A DNA stretch of 64,000 bases from Alphaproteobacteria bacterium (lineage in GTDB: Bacteria > Pseudomonadota > Alphaproteobacteria > RF32 > CAG-239), in the NCBI GenBank assembly GCA_017460085.1, contig JAFUBQ010000002.1, forward strand, positions 36,228-100,227. The letters run 5' to 3'. This document shows, in pieces, positions 53,226 to 61,260 of the stretch. Positions within the stretch are counted from its first letter, which is position 1; each line of letters starts with the position of its first letter. The notes beneath the pieces are model-generated. The model made no database searches. It was given only the letters and a program-made list of their open reading frames with translations, and was not told the origin of the DNA. A program made the position numbers and the translations under genes.

Positions 53226-54107
53226 TTAGATATATTCTCTTTTATAACGTAGTTGCTCACCAAATTCAATAGCTAAATCGGCGTTTTTTTTCCATTTATA
53301 TGATTGTAAACCATATTCATTGGCTTTTTTTGCTTGTCCTAAGGCCATATAATCAATTTGTAATTGGTCGCAAAACTCACCTTTTAGCGTAAAATTTTCA
53401 TTACGCTTACGCAAATTATTATTTGCTAATTTAAGACCTTCTTCCAACAAAGAAATTCGCATTTCTACAGATAATTGTTGCTTCACAATTGCTTCAATTA
53501 CCGAAAGCCTTTCTAAACGCTGTTTTGGTGATAATTTTGTAAAAGGAATAATTTTATTATCTTTTTTAATTATACCCAGTTCGTTTAAATATGAAAAATT
53601 TGTTTTATTATTCATTTTCATATAAAGTTGATGCATAATATTTAAATAAACCGGCCTTGTTTTAGAACCGCCGCGTTTAAAAAATGTTTGACGAGCAGTT
53701 AAATTTATTTCTACATCATTGCCTTTTTGTAAAATAGCAGCTTTCTTTCTTAAAACATCTAAAGACCAGCCTTTACTACCGCCGTTAATATCAATAAAAC
53801 CTAAAAGAGTATTATAAAGAGCTGCTTTATTCTCCGGAAATATATTGCTTTTATCTACAAAATCTTCATATTTTTTTGCCGCTTCAATGTTTCTATAGTC
53901 TTCTAAATCAACATTTTCTTCCGTAGCCATATGGTTAAAATTGTCTACAGTATAATAAAATCTAGCAGCAGCATCAAATTCTTCAGATGATACCCAATTT
54001 AGTAAATCATATAACTTTTGTTTAGCTAAATCATTACCTTTTGCGTCGTAACGATTTCGGCATAGTGTATCAATAAAGTCATTAATATAAAAATTATCAA
54101 GCTGCAT
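53226..54107 (-). CDS. Hypothetical protein, mostly helical
   Basis: 293 residues without signal peptide or membrane segment. Rich in Lys, Asn, Glu and Leu, predicted mainly alpha-helical, with a repeat-like C-terminal region (SYKWKKNADLAIEFGEQ). I recognise no domain. Ribosome site AAAGGA is 6-8 bases ahead of the ATG. It follows the GNAT gene by 21 bases on the same strand, so the two may be co-transcribed. The AT-rich codon use is more extreme than in the housekeeping genes, which could mean later acquisition. Confidence 0.6.
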   Translation of the reverse strand: MQLDNFYINDFIDTLCRNRYDAKGNDLAKQKLYDLLNWVSSEEFDAAARFYYTVDNFNHMATEENVDLEDYRNIEAAKKYEDFVDKSNIFPENKAALYNTLLGFIDINGGSKGWSLDVLRKKAAILQKGNDVEINLTARQTFFKRGGSKTRPVYLNIMHQLYMKMNNKTNFSYLNELGIIKKDNKIIPFTKLSPKQRLERLSVIEAIVKQQLSVEMRISLLEEGLKLANNNLRKRNENFTLKGEFCDQLQIDYMALGQAKKANEYGLQSYKWKKNADLAIEFGEQLRYKREYI

Positions 54108-54128
54108 ATTTTTTCCTTTAAAGTAAAA

Positions 54129-54566
54129 TTAGAGTTTTTTTACCATTTTCATAAAAGTAATACCTTGTTCTTCAAACATATCACCTTCTATAGAATAACC
54201 AATTTTTTCATAAAATCCCACAACAGAGAGCATAGCATGCATAATTATAGTAGAAAATCCGGCATTTTTAGCACGCTTTTCAGCATATATAATTAACTCA
54301 CGTCCAATACCCTCACCTTGATAAACTGTATCAACTGCTACTTGCATTAACCGGATATTTTCATCATCAAGCGGCGCTAAAATAAGTCCGCCTATAAGTT
54401 TTCCATCAAGAGATTCTATACAACCTATGTGTAAATATTTTGCCTCTTCGGGGCGGAAAGAATCAAGAAATTTCAAACCGAGTGGTTCTAATAAAATTTT
54501 GTAGCGCAATTCCACTAATTCGTTATAACGAGTAGAACCAAATTCAATATCAATCATTTTACGCAT
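54129..54566 (-). CDS. GNAT-family N-acetyltransferase
   Basis: 145 residues of the GNAT fold. Acetyl-CoA loop motif VYQGEGIGRELIIYAEKRAKNAGF (Q/RxxGxG/A) lies near residue 80, followed by HAMLSVVGFYEKIGY, the usual motif B region. The N-terminal ELVELRYKILLEPLG resembles ElaA-like members. AGGAG is 8 bases upstream. The acceptor substrate cannot be predicted. Confidence 0.85.
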   Translation of the reverse strand: MRKMIDIEFGSTRYNELVELRYKILLEPLGLKFLDSFRPEEAKYLHIGCIESLDGKLIGGLILAPLDDENIRLMQVAVDTVYQGEGIGRELIIYAEKRAKNAGFSTIIMHAMLSVVGFYEKIGYSIEGDMFEEQGITFMKMVKKL

Positions 54567-54626
54567 AATTTTATCTCCTTATTTTTCCTACATTAAAACA
54601 TATTTTTTTATATTTTACAAGCTAAA

Positions 54627-54821
54627 ATGAAACTCCACCTGCTTACGCAGGTAGTGTTACGCTCGAATCATAAAAAATTATGCATTGTTTATCGCAATTG
54701 CTATATTATTGAAAATACTGATTTTATTATAGCTTACAACAAATATAAACGCAGAGATTATGATTTTTGCCAAGCGGCCAAAGGTAAAGGTGTGAAAGTA
54801 ATTGAACTGGGATATGAGTAA
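54627..54821 (+). pseudogene. C-terminal fragment of a SLOG/YpsA-like gene
   Basis: The 64-codon frame reads CIVYRNCYIIENTDFIIAYN and then CQAAKGKGVKVIELGYE before TAA, which matches the end of YpsA-like SLOG proteins (RN.w(M/I)v..sD.liAY, a.kkGvkiInLg). Only residues from about 17 onward fit; the first part is the hairpin repeat and does not look coding. No ribosome site. It is probably a gene remnant cut by the repeat. Confidence 0.55.
54637..54675 (+). repeat. Hairpin repeat, copy A
   Basis: ACCTGC-ttac-GCAGGT hairpin followed by AGTGTTACGCTCGAATC. It matches 63861-63898 on the opposite strand with two differences over 39 bases, and forms the 5' boundary of a gene fragment. Confidence 0.8.
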
Positions 54822-55174
54822 AAAAAATTTTTTTCCACATTTTTTTTCTCTATTATTTATTTAAAAATATATTGTTTTTGTTATAGATGCTGTTTTATAT
54901 GTTAATTAAATTTTTTTAATATAAATATACACATTTATAAGTTTTTTTAAATTTTTGTTATGTTGTTTTATTTCAATTAGTTAAAAAATGGTTAATAAAG
55001 TTATAAACATTATTAAGATGCTGTTGAAAAAAATATGAACATGTTAATAAGTTTATGAATATTTTTGATAATATGTATATAGTTTGTTAAAAAAATTCAA
55101 GAGGTGCTTATTTATCCACAATTTGAACTATATTGTGTTAATAAAATATATAAATGTTTGATAAAAGGTAATAA
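54822..55174. other. Candidate chromosomal replication origin (oriC)
   Basis: 353 bases without a gene, extremely AT-rich. It has a perfect DnaA box TTATCCACA (55112-55120), a second TTTTCCACA (54831-54839), several A/T tracts suited to unwinding, and TTAA-aaaatgg-TTAA (54981-54995), a CtrA consensus that includes ATGGTTAA. It lies beside coaE-dnaQ, with parAB and parS within 20 kb. To its right coaE, dnaQ, the AmpG-like gene, marC and lgt read rightward; to its left mnmE to dnaE read leftward. Status as oriC is inference. Confidence 0.5.
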
Positions 55175-55756
55175 ATGATAATTGTTGGTATAACCGGTTG
55201 TATAGGCTGCGGTAAAACTTTTTTGGGAAATATACTAAAAAGTTTAGGTTATAGTGTATATAATCCAGATGATTGGACGCGGGAATTATATAAGAAAGAA
55301 AATTTTCTTAAATTAATAAAAGAAAATTTTCCGACAGTATTTGAAAACGGAATTTTTAACAAAAGAAAATTGCGAGAGCTGGTTTTTAATGATGGTAAAC
55401 AGCTTGATAAATTAGAAAATATTATATATCCTATTTTGTTAGATAAATTTAAAAAAATAATAAGGAAGCAAGCTAAAAAACAAGATATAATATTTTTTGA
55501 TGTGGCTTTGTTATTAGAATTCGGTTGGGATAAATTTTGCGATTATATAATAACGGCTCATGCTTCGGAAAACATTCAAAAACAAAGAGTTATATTGCGT
55601 GATGGTATAAAAGATGCTGATTTTTATAAAATTATAGAAAAACAAATATCACAAAAACAAAAAGAAGAAGCGGCTGACTTGGTTATAAATACAGAAAATA
55701 AAGAAAATTTATTAAAAGTTGAGTTAATAAAATTTATAAAAGAGATTATAGAATGA
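55175..55756 (+). CDS. coaE: Dephospho-CoA kinase
   Basis: 193-residue P-loop kinase for the last step of CoA synthesis. GITGCIGCGKT (residues 5-15) is the P-loop. D-DDW near 33 replaces the usual DAD, and FFDVALLLEFGWD is the V/IPLLFE-type motif. The protein is Lys/Ile-rich. Its last codons overlap dnaQ by 4 bases (ATGA). Confidence 0.9.
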   Translation: MIIVGITGCIGCGKTFLGNILKSLGYSVYNPDDWTRELYKKENFLKLIKENFPTVFENGIFNKRKLRELVFNDGKQLDKLENIIYPILLDKFKKIIRKQAKKQDIIFFDVALLLEFGWDKFCDYIITAHASENIQKQRVILRDGIKDADFYKIIEKQISQKQKEEAADLVINTENKENLLKVELIKFIKEIIE

Positions 55757-56460
55757 GAGAAATTTGTTTTGATACTGAAACAACAGGTTTTGATCCGGAA
55801 ACCGGAGACAGATTGGTGGAAATTGGTGCAGTGGAACTTGTTAACCATTTGCCGACCGGTAATATTTTTCATGAATATATAAATCCGGAACGTGATGTGC
55901 CGGAAGAAGTTGTTAAAGTGCATGGTTTAACTAATGAATTTTTGGCTGACAAGCCGACTTTCGCACAAATTGCGCAAAAATGGGTGGATTTTATTGGTGA
56001 TGACGGTATTTTTGTGGCACATAATGCGCAATTTGATATGAAATTTATAAATTATGAACTTAAAAAATTAGGTTATGAAGTTTATGAATGGGATAGAGTT
56101 GTTGATACATTAGCAATTGCAAAAAATGAATTTCCGGGTGCGCGTAATAATTTAGATGCATTGTGCCGGCGTTTTAATATAGATAATTCAGCACGAACTT
56201 TTCACGGTGCTTTATTAGATGCTCAGCTTTTGGCAGAAGTATATTTACAGCTTTTGGGCGGTGATGAGCCAAGTATTAAGTTTGTGCAAGGTGATAATAC
56301 TCATAAAAATTATGATAAAATAAAAACAGCAAAAGTGGAAATAAAAGAGCGTCATTTTATACTTTCTGCTCAAGAAGAAGAAATACATAGAGCCTTTATG
56401 GAAAAAAATTTGAAAAATGCTTTATGGCTGCAAGATGAGGTGAAAGTTGAAAATGCATAA
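55753..56460 (+). CDS. dnaQ: DNA polymerase III epsilon subunit (3'-5' exonuclease)
   Basis: 235-residue DEDDh proofreading exonuclease: FDTETTGFD with D7 and E9 (ExoI), VAHNAQFDMKFIN (ExoII) and FHGALLDAQLLAEVY (ExoIII, HxxxxD). It lies directly after coaE, the usual alphaproteobacterial arrangement. The C-terminal part beyond ~180 probably contacts DnaE. Confidence 0.94.
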   Translation: MREICFDTETTGFDPETGDRLVEIGAVELVNHLPTGNIFHEYINPERDVPEEVVKVHGLTNEFLADKPTFAQIAQKWVDFIGDDGIFVAHNAQFDMKFINYELKKLGYEVYEWDRVVDTLAIAKNEFPGARNNLDALCRRFNIDNSARTFHGALLDAQLLAEVYLQLLGGDEPSIKFVQGDNTHKNYDKIKTAKVEIKERHFILSAQEEEIHRAFMEKNLKNALWLQDEVKVENA

Positions 56461-57712
56461 ATATTTGCAATATATATATAACACTTATATAAATAAGCAA
56501 ATGTTGATATTGTTGGCTCTTGGTTTTGCCAGCGGATTTCCTTTTTTATTAGTATTCGGAACTCTGACTTTATGGCTTAAACAAGCTGGATTGACTTTAG
56601 CTCTTATAGCTACTTTTTCTTTGGTAAAAATTCCATATTCAATCAAATGGCTGTGGTCACCGCTGATAGATAATTTAAAATTACCATATTTACATAAATT
56701 AGGAAGGCGGCGCTCTTGGGCTGTTTTAATTCAAATATTAATATTGTTTGCAATTTTTACCATGTCATGTATAAATCCGGCGCAAAATTATGGTCTGATG
56801 GCTTTTTTAGCTTGTATAACGGCATTTTTATCGGCATCGCAAGACATAGTGCTTGATGCTTATAGGGTGGAATGTTTTGCCTCTCAGCCGGAAAAACAAG
56901 CTAATGGTGTGGCTATATTTGTGTTGGGATACAGATTAGGTTTAATATATTCCGGTGCAGGTGCTTTATATTTAGCAGCGCTGTATGATTGGAACACGGC
57001 GTATAAAATTATGGCGCTTGGCGGTTTAGTTGGTTTGCTGGCAATGTTATATGCTAAAGAAGCTGTGGTTTATGAATATAAAAAACAAAAACGAAAAATT
57101 AGTGAATTTTTAAAATCATCAGTTGTTGAACCGTTTAAAAACTTTATTCAAAACAGCCATTGGGGTTGGATTATTTTAATGGTTTTTACCTATCATTTAA
57201 GTAATGCTTATTTTAATCCGGTTATAAATCCTTTTTATGATGATATGGGGTTTACAAAGATAGAAATTGCCAATGTGATGAAGCTTTATGGTATGGTTGC
57301 GGCAATTTCCGGCGGTATTATAGGCGGTTTGATTATTGGTAAAATTGGACTTAAAAAGGGGTTATTATATTTTGGTATTTTACAATGTTTTTCAACACTA
57401 TTGTTTTCAGTTCAAGCTATATACGGTCACAATATGCCGCTGTTTATTACAGTGGTTACGCTGGAAAATTTTATTTCAGGTTTAGCAACAACAGCGCTGG
57501 TGGCTTATGTTTCATCACTTTGCAATAAAGCATATACAGCCACCCAATATGCTCTTTTATCGTCAATTATGGGGGCTTCGCGTGATATATTTTCTTCTAC
57601 CAGCGGAGTGGTGGCACAATTTTTAGGCTGGAAGATGTTTTTTGTGATTTCGGCGTTGATGAGTTTACCGAGTTTGTTTATTATAATTTTATTTATAGAT
57701 AAAGATAAGTAA
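56453..57712 (+). CDS. ampG: AmpG-like MFS permease
   Basis: 419 residues with twelve hydrophobic helices. N-terminal LALGFASGFPFLLVFGTLTLWLKQAG and SIKWLWSPLIDNLKLP are characteristic of AmpG muropeptide permeases; SASQDIVLDAYRVE follows. AmpG imports anhydro-muropeptides for cell-wall recycling. The ATG at 56453 overlaps dnaQ; an in-frame TTG at 56447 has the better spaced GAGG, so the start may be two codons earlier. Confidence 0.85.
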   Translation: MHKYLQYIYNTYINKQMLILLALGFASGFPFLLVFGTLTLWLKQAGLTLALIATFSLVKIPYSIKWLWSPLIDNLKLPYLHKLGRRRSWAVLIQILILFAIFTMSCINPAQNYGLMAFLACITAFLSASQDIVLDAYRVECFASQPEKQANGVAIFVLGYRLGLIYSGAGALYLAALYDWNTAYKIMALGGLVGLLAMLYAKEAVVYEYKKQKRKISEFLKSSVVEPFKNFIQNSHWGWIILMVFTYHLSNAYFNPVINPFYDDMGFTKIEIANVMKLYGMVAAISGGIIGGLIIGKIGLKKGLLYFGILQCFSTLLFSVQAIYGHNMPLFITVVTLENFISGLATTALVAYVSSLCNKAYTATQYALLSSIMGASRDIFSSTSGVVAQFLGWKMFFVISALMSLPSLFIIILFIDKDK

Positions 57713-57725
57713 AAAATGGAGAAAA

Positions 57726-58340
57726 ATGGTTATGGAATTAATAAAACAATTTAATTTAACACAATTTATGGGCGCATTTGTAGTATTATTTGCTATTATT
57801 GATATTATAGGTACATTGCCTGTGGCTATAAATTTACAACACAATGGTAGAAAAATTAACCCGATGCGGGCAAGTTTAATTTCTTTATTTTTATTTATAG
57901 GTTTTATGTATGCTGGAAAAGCTTTTTTAGGTTTATTTAATCTTGATATTTCTTCATTTGCGGTAGCCGGTTCCATAATAGTTTTCATTATTGCTATGGA
58001 AATGGTTTTGGATATTGAAATTTTTAGGCAAAACAGCGCTATTGGTAATGATGCAACTTTTACACCTATTGTTTTTCCACTAATTGCCGGAGCAGGTTCA
58101 TTTACAACGCTTTTATCTATAAGATCGCAATATAATGATTTTAATATAATATTAGCTATTATATTAAACGTTATTATAATTTATGTTGCTTTAAAAATGG
58201 CATTTAAAATAGAAAAATGGTTATCTCCGGGAGTTATATGTATTTTTCAAAAAGCATTTGGTATTATATTGCTTTCATTAGCTGTTAAATTGTTTACATC
58301 TAATATTACAATTTTAATAGCCGGTATAAAAAATTTTTAG
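57726..58340 (+). CDS. MarC family integral membrane protein
   Basis: 204 residues with six membrane helices and the family opening FVVLFAIIDIIGTLPVAINL, plus FPLIAGAGSFTTLLSI in the second repeat. MarC/YhgN proteins have no settled function, despite the old antibiotic-resistance name. GGAG lies 4 bases before ATG 57726 and 10 before ATG 57732. Follows the AmpG-like gene by 13 bases. Confidence 0.88.
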   Translation: MVMELIKQFNLTQFMGAFVVLFAIIDIIGTLPVAINLQHNGRKINPMRASLISLFLFIGFMYAGKAFLGLFNLDISSFAVAGSIIVFIIAMEMVLDIEIFRQNSAIGNDATFTPIVFPLIAGAGSFTTLLSIRSQYNDFNIILAIILNVIIIYVALKMAFKIEKWLSPGVICIFQKAFGIILLSLAVKLFTSNITILIAGIKNF

Positions 58341-58343
58341 TAC

Positions 58344-58820
58344 TTACATTAATGTTATAGGTAAAAGCGCACGCCGCGGTGAAATTTTTTGTTTGAATAC
58401 AGCATTAAACACCGGATATGCGCGCTCACACTCAGTTAAGGCTATATCTGTTACTTGAGTTAATTTATCTATAAAGTTTTTATCAGTTCTATCTATAAAT
58501 ATAGAATGACGGAAAAGAGGAGTTTGTGCTTCTTGCCAATATGAAAAATAGCCAACCCAAATATCTTCATTGAGCAAAGCTAAAAGCTCAAAAATTGTGG
58601 GAAGACTGATATCTTGAGGCTCTATATTAATTAAACACGATATATGCAGGCAATTCATTTGTTCTTCCCAAGCAAAGAAAAACAGCATATCATCCCATTT
58701 ACCGGAAATTTGCACCACAACTTCATTATTACTGCGGCGCTCTGTTGAATGTTTTTTTTCAATAAATAAACATTCTATATCGTCAATAGGATTATATTTA
58801 TATAAATTTTTTGCAAACAT
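58344..58820 (-). CDS. YbjN domain-containing protein
   Basis: 158 residues of the YbjN/type III secretion chaperone-like fold: YNPIDDIECLFIEKKH, VVVQISGKWDDMLFFFAWEEQMNCLHISCLINI, a LLALLNEDIWVGYFSYW helix and a C-terminal LTECERAYPVFNAVF region. This family is frequent in alphaproteobacteria and thought to have a chaperone-like or sensory role. Convergent with marC. Confidence 0.8.
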   Translation of the reverse strand: MFAKNLYKYNPIDDIECLFIEKKHSTERRSNNEVVVQISGKWDDMLFFFAWEEQMNCLHISCLINIEPQDISLPTIFELLALLNEDIWVGYFSYWQEAQTPLFRHSIFIDRTDKNFIDKLTQVTDIALTECERAYPVFNAVFKQKISPRRALLPITLM

Positions 58821-59050
58821 ATCTATTCCCTTGCTTATATCTCGTTTTTAAGATGGCATATTTATAAAAAAAAATACAATTTATATACTAAAGTTTTCCA
58901 CTTATTTTGATTTTTTGCATTAATATTTTATTAAACAAAACGTAAAATCAAATACTTAAAAATAAAGATGTTTATAAAATTTTTTAAAGTGTGGATTATA
59001 TTTTTTTATTAATATACTTTTAAGTAATTAGTAATAAAGGACACAGAAAA
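58821..59050. other. Intergenic region with DnaA-box-like sequences
   Basis: 230 AT-rich bases between divergent ybjN-like and lgt genes. It contains TTTTCCACT (58893-58901 region) and TGTGGATTA (near 58991), each one or two mismatches from a DnaA box, and probably both promoters. AAGGA precedes lgt. No gene seen. Confidence 0.4.
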
Positions 59051-59839
59051 ATGACTGGTTTAGCTTATCCGGAAATTTCACCTATTATATTTTCGCTAGG
59101 TTTTTTTGAATTACGCTGGTATTCTTTAGCATATTTAATTGGAATATTATCCGGTTGGTGGATTGCGGTGCGTCGTGCCGAAAAATATAATTTAGGCTTG
59201 AATAAACTTAAGGTTGATGATTTAGCTTTTTATGTTACTCTTGGTATAATTCTTGGTGGAAGATTGGGATATGTTCTGTTTTACGGAAATGGTCAATATT
59301 GGGAGCATCCGTGGCAAATATTTGCCATTTGGCAGGGAGGAATGTCTTTTCACGGAGGTATAATAGGTGTCATTTTGGCATTATTATATTTTGCTCATAA
59401 AATAAAATATCCGTTTTTAGGTTTGACCGATTTAGTGGCGCCTGTTGTCCCGATTGGCATTTTTTTAGGTAGATTGGCTAATTTTGCAAATGATGAATTA
59501 TGGGGAAGGGTGACAAATGTGGAATGGGCTGTGCGTTTTCCGCGCGGAGGATATTTACCTCGGCATCCTTCACAAATTTATGAAGCTTGTTTAGAAGGAA
59601 TTGTTTTATTTATTATCCTTAATGTATTATGGAAAATTAAATGGTGCCGTGAACGTATAGGTTTTATTTCAGGAATATTTTTGCTTGGATATGCAATATG
59701 CCGCAGTATAGTTGAACAATTTCGCGAACCTGATGCGCAAATAGGCTTTTTATTTGGGCATATAACTATGGGGCAATGCTTGTCGGTTCCTATAATATTG
59801 CTTGGTATATATCTTATATATAGAGCTTTAAAAAAATAA
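59051..59839 (+). CDS. lgt: Prolipoprotein diacylglyceryl transferase
   Basis: 262-residue inner-membrane enzyme that adds diacylglycerol to the lipobox Cys of prolipoproteins. Seven membrane segments, H101 in SFHGGIIG, and the Lgt signature GIFLGRLANFANDELWG with R141 and N144 are present. A lipoprotein substrate is encoded at 28979-29446. Confidence 0.95.
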   Translation: MTGLAYPEISPIIFSLGFFELRWYSLAYLIGILSGWWIAVRRAEKYNLGLNKLKVDDLAFYVTLGIILGGRLGYVLFYGNGQYWEHPWQIFAIWQGGMSFHGGIIGVILALLYFAHKIKYPFLGLTDLVAPVVPIGIFLGRLANFANDELWGRVTNVEWAVRFPRGGYLPRHPSQIYEACLEGIVLFIILNVLWKIKWCRERIGFISGIFLLGYAICRSIVEQFREPDAQIGFLFGHITMGQCLSVPIILLGIYLIYRALKK

Positions 59840-59840
59840 A

Positions 59841-59858
59841 CGCCGCAAACAGACGGCG
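59841..59858. terminator. Terminator between lgt and rpmB
   Basis: Stem CGCCG/CGGCG with an 8-base loop. On the minus strand it is followed by TTTATTTTTTT, a good terminator for rpmB; on the plus strand the tail is only moderately T-rich. Confidence 0.7.
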
Positions 59859-59888
59859 CTTATAAAATATAACATGCGAATCGACTAA

Positions 59889-60170
59889 TTAAGCTTTTTT
59901 ATTCAAGATAGATTTTTTAATTTGTTTAGCTTCTTCAGTTAATTTATTATTAGAAGTGTTTGTTAAAAAACCATCTAAACCGCCGTTATGTTCAATAGAA
60001 CGCAGGGTTTTAGAACAAATTTTAAGCTTAAATACTCTGTTCAAAGCTTCGCTGAACAAAGAAACAACTTGCAAGTTAGGCATAAAACGACGGCGTGTTT
60101 TGTTATGAGCGTGGCTGACATTGTTGCCGCTTTGCACACCGGTGCCTAATATATCACATTTTTTAGACAT
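59889..60170 (-). CDS. rpmB: 50S ribosomal protein L28
   Basis: 93 residues. MSKKCDILGTGVQSGNNVSHAHNKTRRRFMPNLQ is the standard L28 N-terminus, followed by the VFKLKICSKTLRSIEHNGGLDGFL body. The length fits the longer alphaproteobacterial form, with a Lys-rich tail. Confidence 0.96.
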   Translation of the reverse strand: MSKKCDILGTGVQSGNNVSHAHNKTRRRFMPNLQVVSLFSEALNRVFKLKICSKTLRSIEHNGGLDGFLTNTSNNKLTEEAKQIKKSILNKKA

Positions 60171-60531
60171 TTTCAGATTCCTTAAACTAATTTTAACAAT
60201 ATTGTTGCTTGTTAATACATTGAAATGCTTGACAAGTCAAGTAAAATTATATAAAAAAACGAAAAAAGTTTGCAATATATTGAATTTTTAGCAAAATGCT
60301 ACTTTTTATACAAATTATGTACCCGTAGCTCAATTGGATAGAGCTGGAAGAAAGAAAAATGCCTAAAACGGCATTTTTCTGACGACAGGCGAAGGTTGCT
60401 TTTGAGCTAGCTAGCGCAAGCGACGCGCAGCGAAAAACATGCAACCGAGTGCCCGAAGCGCAGTTGTTGAGCGATAAATTCGCGAAACATACGGAGCAAG
60501 AATGCCTCCGATGCCAAATTATACAAATTAT
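60171..60531. other. Non-coding stretch with a disrupted tRNA copy and hairpins
   Basis: 361 bases. After the rpmB promoter region lies a broken tRNA-Arg copy (60319-60343 and about 60503-60516) split by ~156 bp of foreign-looking sequence that contains AAATGCC-taaaac-GGCATTT and a GGTTGC...GCAACC pairing. Minus-strand frames here are made of tRNA and repeat sequence and are not genes. Confidence 0.7.
60319..60517 (+). pseudogene. Interrupted tRNA-Arg(CCG) remnant
   Basis: 60306-60343 is a 38-bp exact repeat of 60519-60556, covering the leader and tRNA positions from the 5' end through the D arm. The sequence then diverges, and TGCCTCCGATGCCA at 60503-60516 resembles the anticodon arm of the intact gene (GGCCTCCGACGCCA). 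The T arm and acceptor 3' strand are missing, so it cannot make a tRNA. Confidence 0.65.
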
Positions 60532-60608
60532 GTACCCGTAGCTCAATTGGATAGAGTGTTGGCCTCCGACGCCAAAGGTTGCGAGTTCGAGCCTCGCCGG
60601 GTACGCCA
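60532..60608 (+). tRNA. tRNA-Arg (anticodon CCG)
   Basis: 77 bases including encoded CCA. Acceptor stem GTACCCG/CGGGTAC, D arm GCTC...GAGT, anticodon stem TTGGC/GCCAA around loop CTCCGAC (anticodon CCG, reads CGG), T arm GCGAG-TTCGAGC-CTCGC, discriminator G. Confidence 0.95.
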
Positions 60609-60630
60609 ATATAGCCATATGAAAGAACGA

Positions 60631-60681
60631 GCAACCTTTAGGTTGCGCACGAGGATAAAAACAAGCTAAATGCTTGTTTTT
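60631..60681. terminator. Tandem hairpins after tRNA-Arg
   Basis: GCAACC-ttta-GGTTGC (60631-60646) and AAAAACAAGC-taaat-GCTTGTTTTT (60657-60681). The second is a bidirectional terminator for the tRNA and for the minus-strand gene at 60725. Confidence 0.7.
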
Positions 60682-60724
60682 ACCGCAAGTGGCGAAGTTT
60701 ATGGTTCAAAAAGGTTTCTTTTTC

Positions 60725-61105
60725 TCACAGTGAAGCTAAAAAATCTTCCAATTCCGCTCTTTTCTTGGCTGAAGTTGGCACTCCGTTTTGTTGTTCATCA
60801 TACTCAAGCACCAAATTTAGAATCCATGACCTTTCTTCTGGCGATGCTAGCGATATCATCTCCAACAATTCCGAATCTAAATGAATCAGCATCACTAAGA
60901 TATCAGAATATTCGCGTTTAAAAGCTGCTTGCTCAAGTTGTAGAGCAATTTTTTCCAAGTTTTCTTTTTGCTGAGGAGTAATTTTTTGCGACTGCAAAAA
61001 ATATAAAACACCGAGCATTTTTCCTATTTCCTGATTTGATATCTTATCAGGTTGTTGCAACTGCAACGCTTGCTTAACAGCATTAATTATTAAATCGTAA
61101 ATCAT
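60725..61105 (-). CDS. Hypothetical protein, helical
   Basis: 126 residues from ATG 61105, or 142 from ATG 61153; neither has a clear ribosome site. All-helical, Gln/Leu/Glu-rich, with IGKMLGVLYFLQSQKITPQQKENLEKIALQLEQAA and a SPEERSWILNLVLEYDEQQ stretch. No signal peptide and no recognised domain. Confidence 0.55.
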   Translation of the reverse strand: MIYDLIINAVKQALQLQQPDKISNQEIGKMLGVLYFLQSQKITPQQKENLEKIALQLEQAAFKREYSDILVMLIHLDSELLEMISLASPEERSWILNLVLEYDEQQNGVPTSAKKRAELEDFLASL

Positions 61106-61200
61106 AATTGTAGAGTTTAAATTAATAATATAAAACTGGCGGTAATATAGCATTATTTTGCCTGAAAGTCAAACAGCTCATGTTTGAAATTTTATATATT

Positions 61201-61230
61201 AAAAAAACGGCTCTCAAATTGAGAACCGTT
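61201..61230. terminator. Rho-independent terminator after hppA
   Basis: 10-bp stem AACGGTTCTC/GAGAGCCGTT (minus strand, one G-U pair), 5-base loop, then a run of seven T on the minus strand; a TTTTT run also follows on the plus strand. Confidence 0.85.
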
Positions 61231-61260
61231 TTTCGTGCATACACTGTTTAGTGTTGCGGG

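Noticed and set aside
60247..60634. Minus-strand open frames over the tRNA-Arg region (product containing RLELATF-type sequence)
   Set aside because: They are the reverse complement of the tRNA and its broken copy, a well-known annotation artefact, and have no ribosome site.
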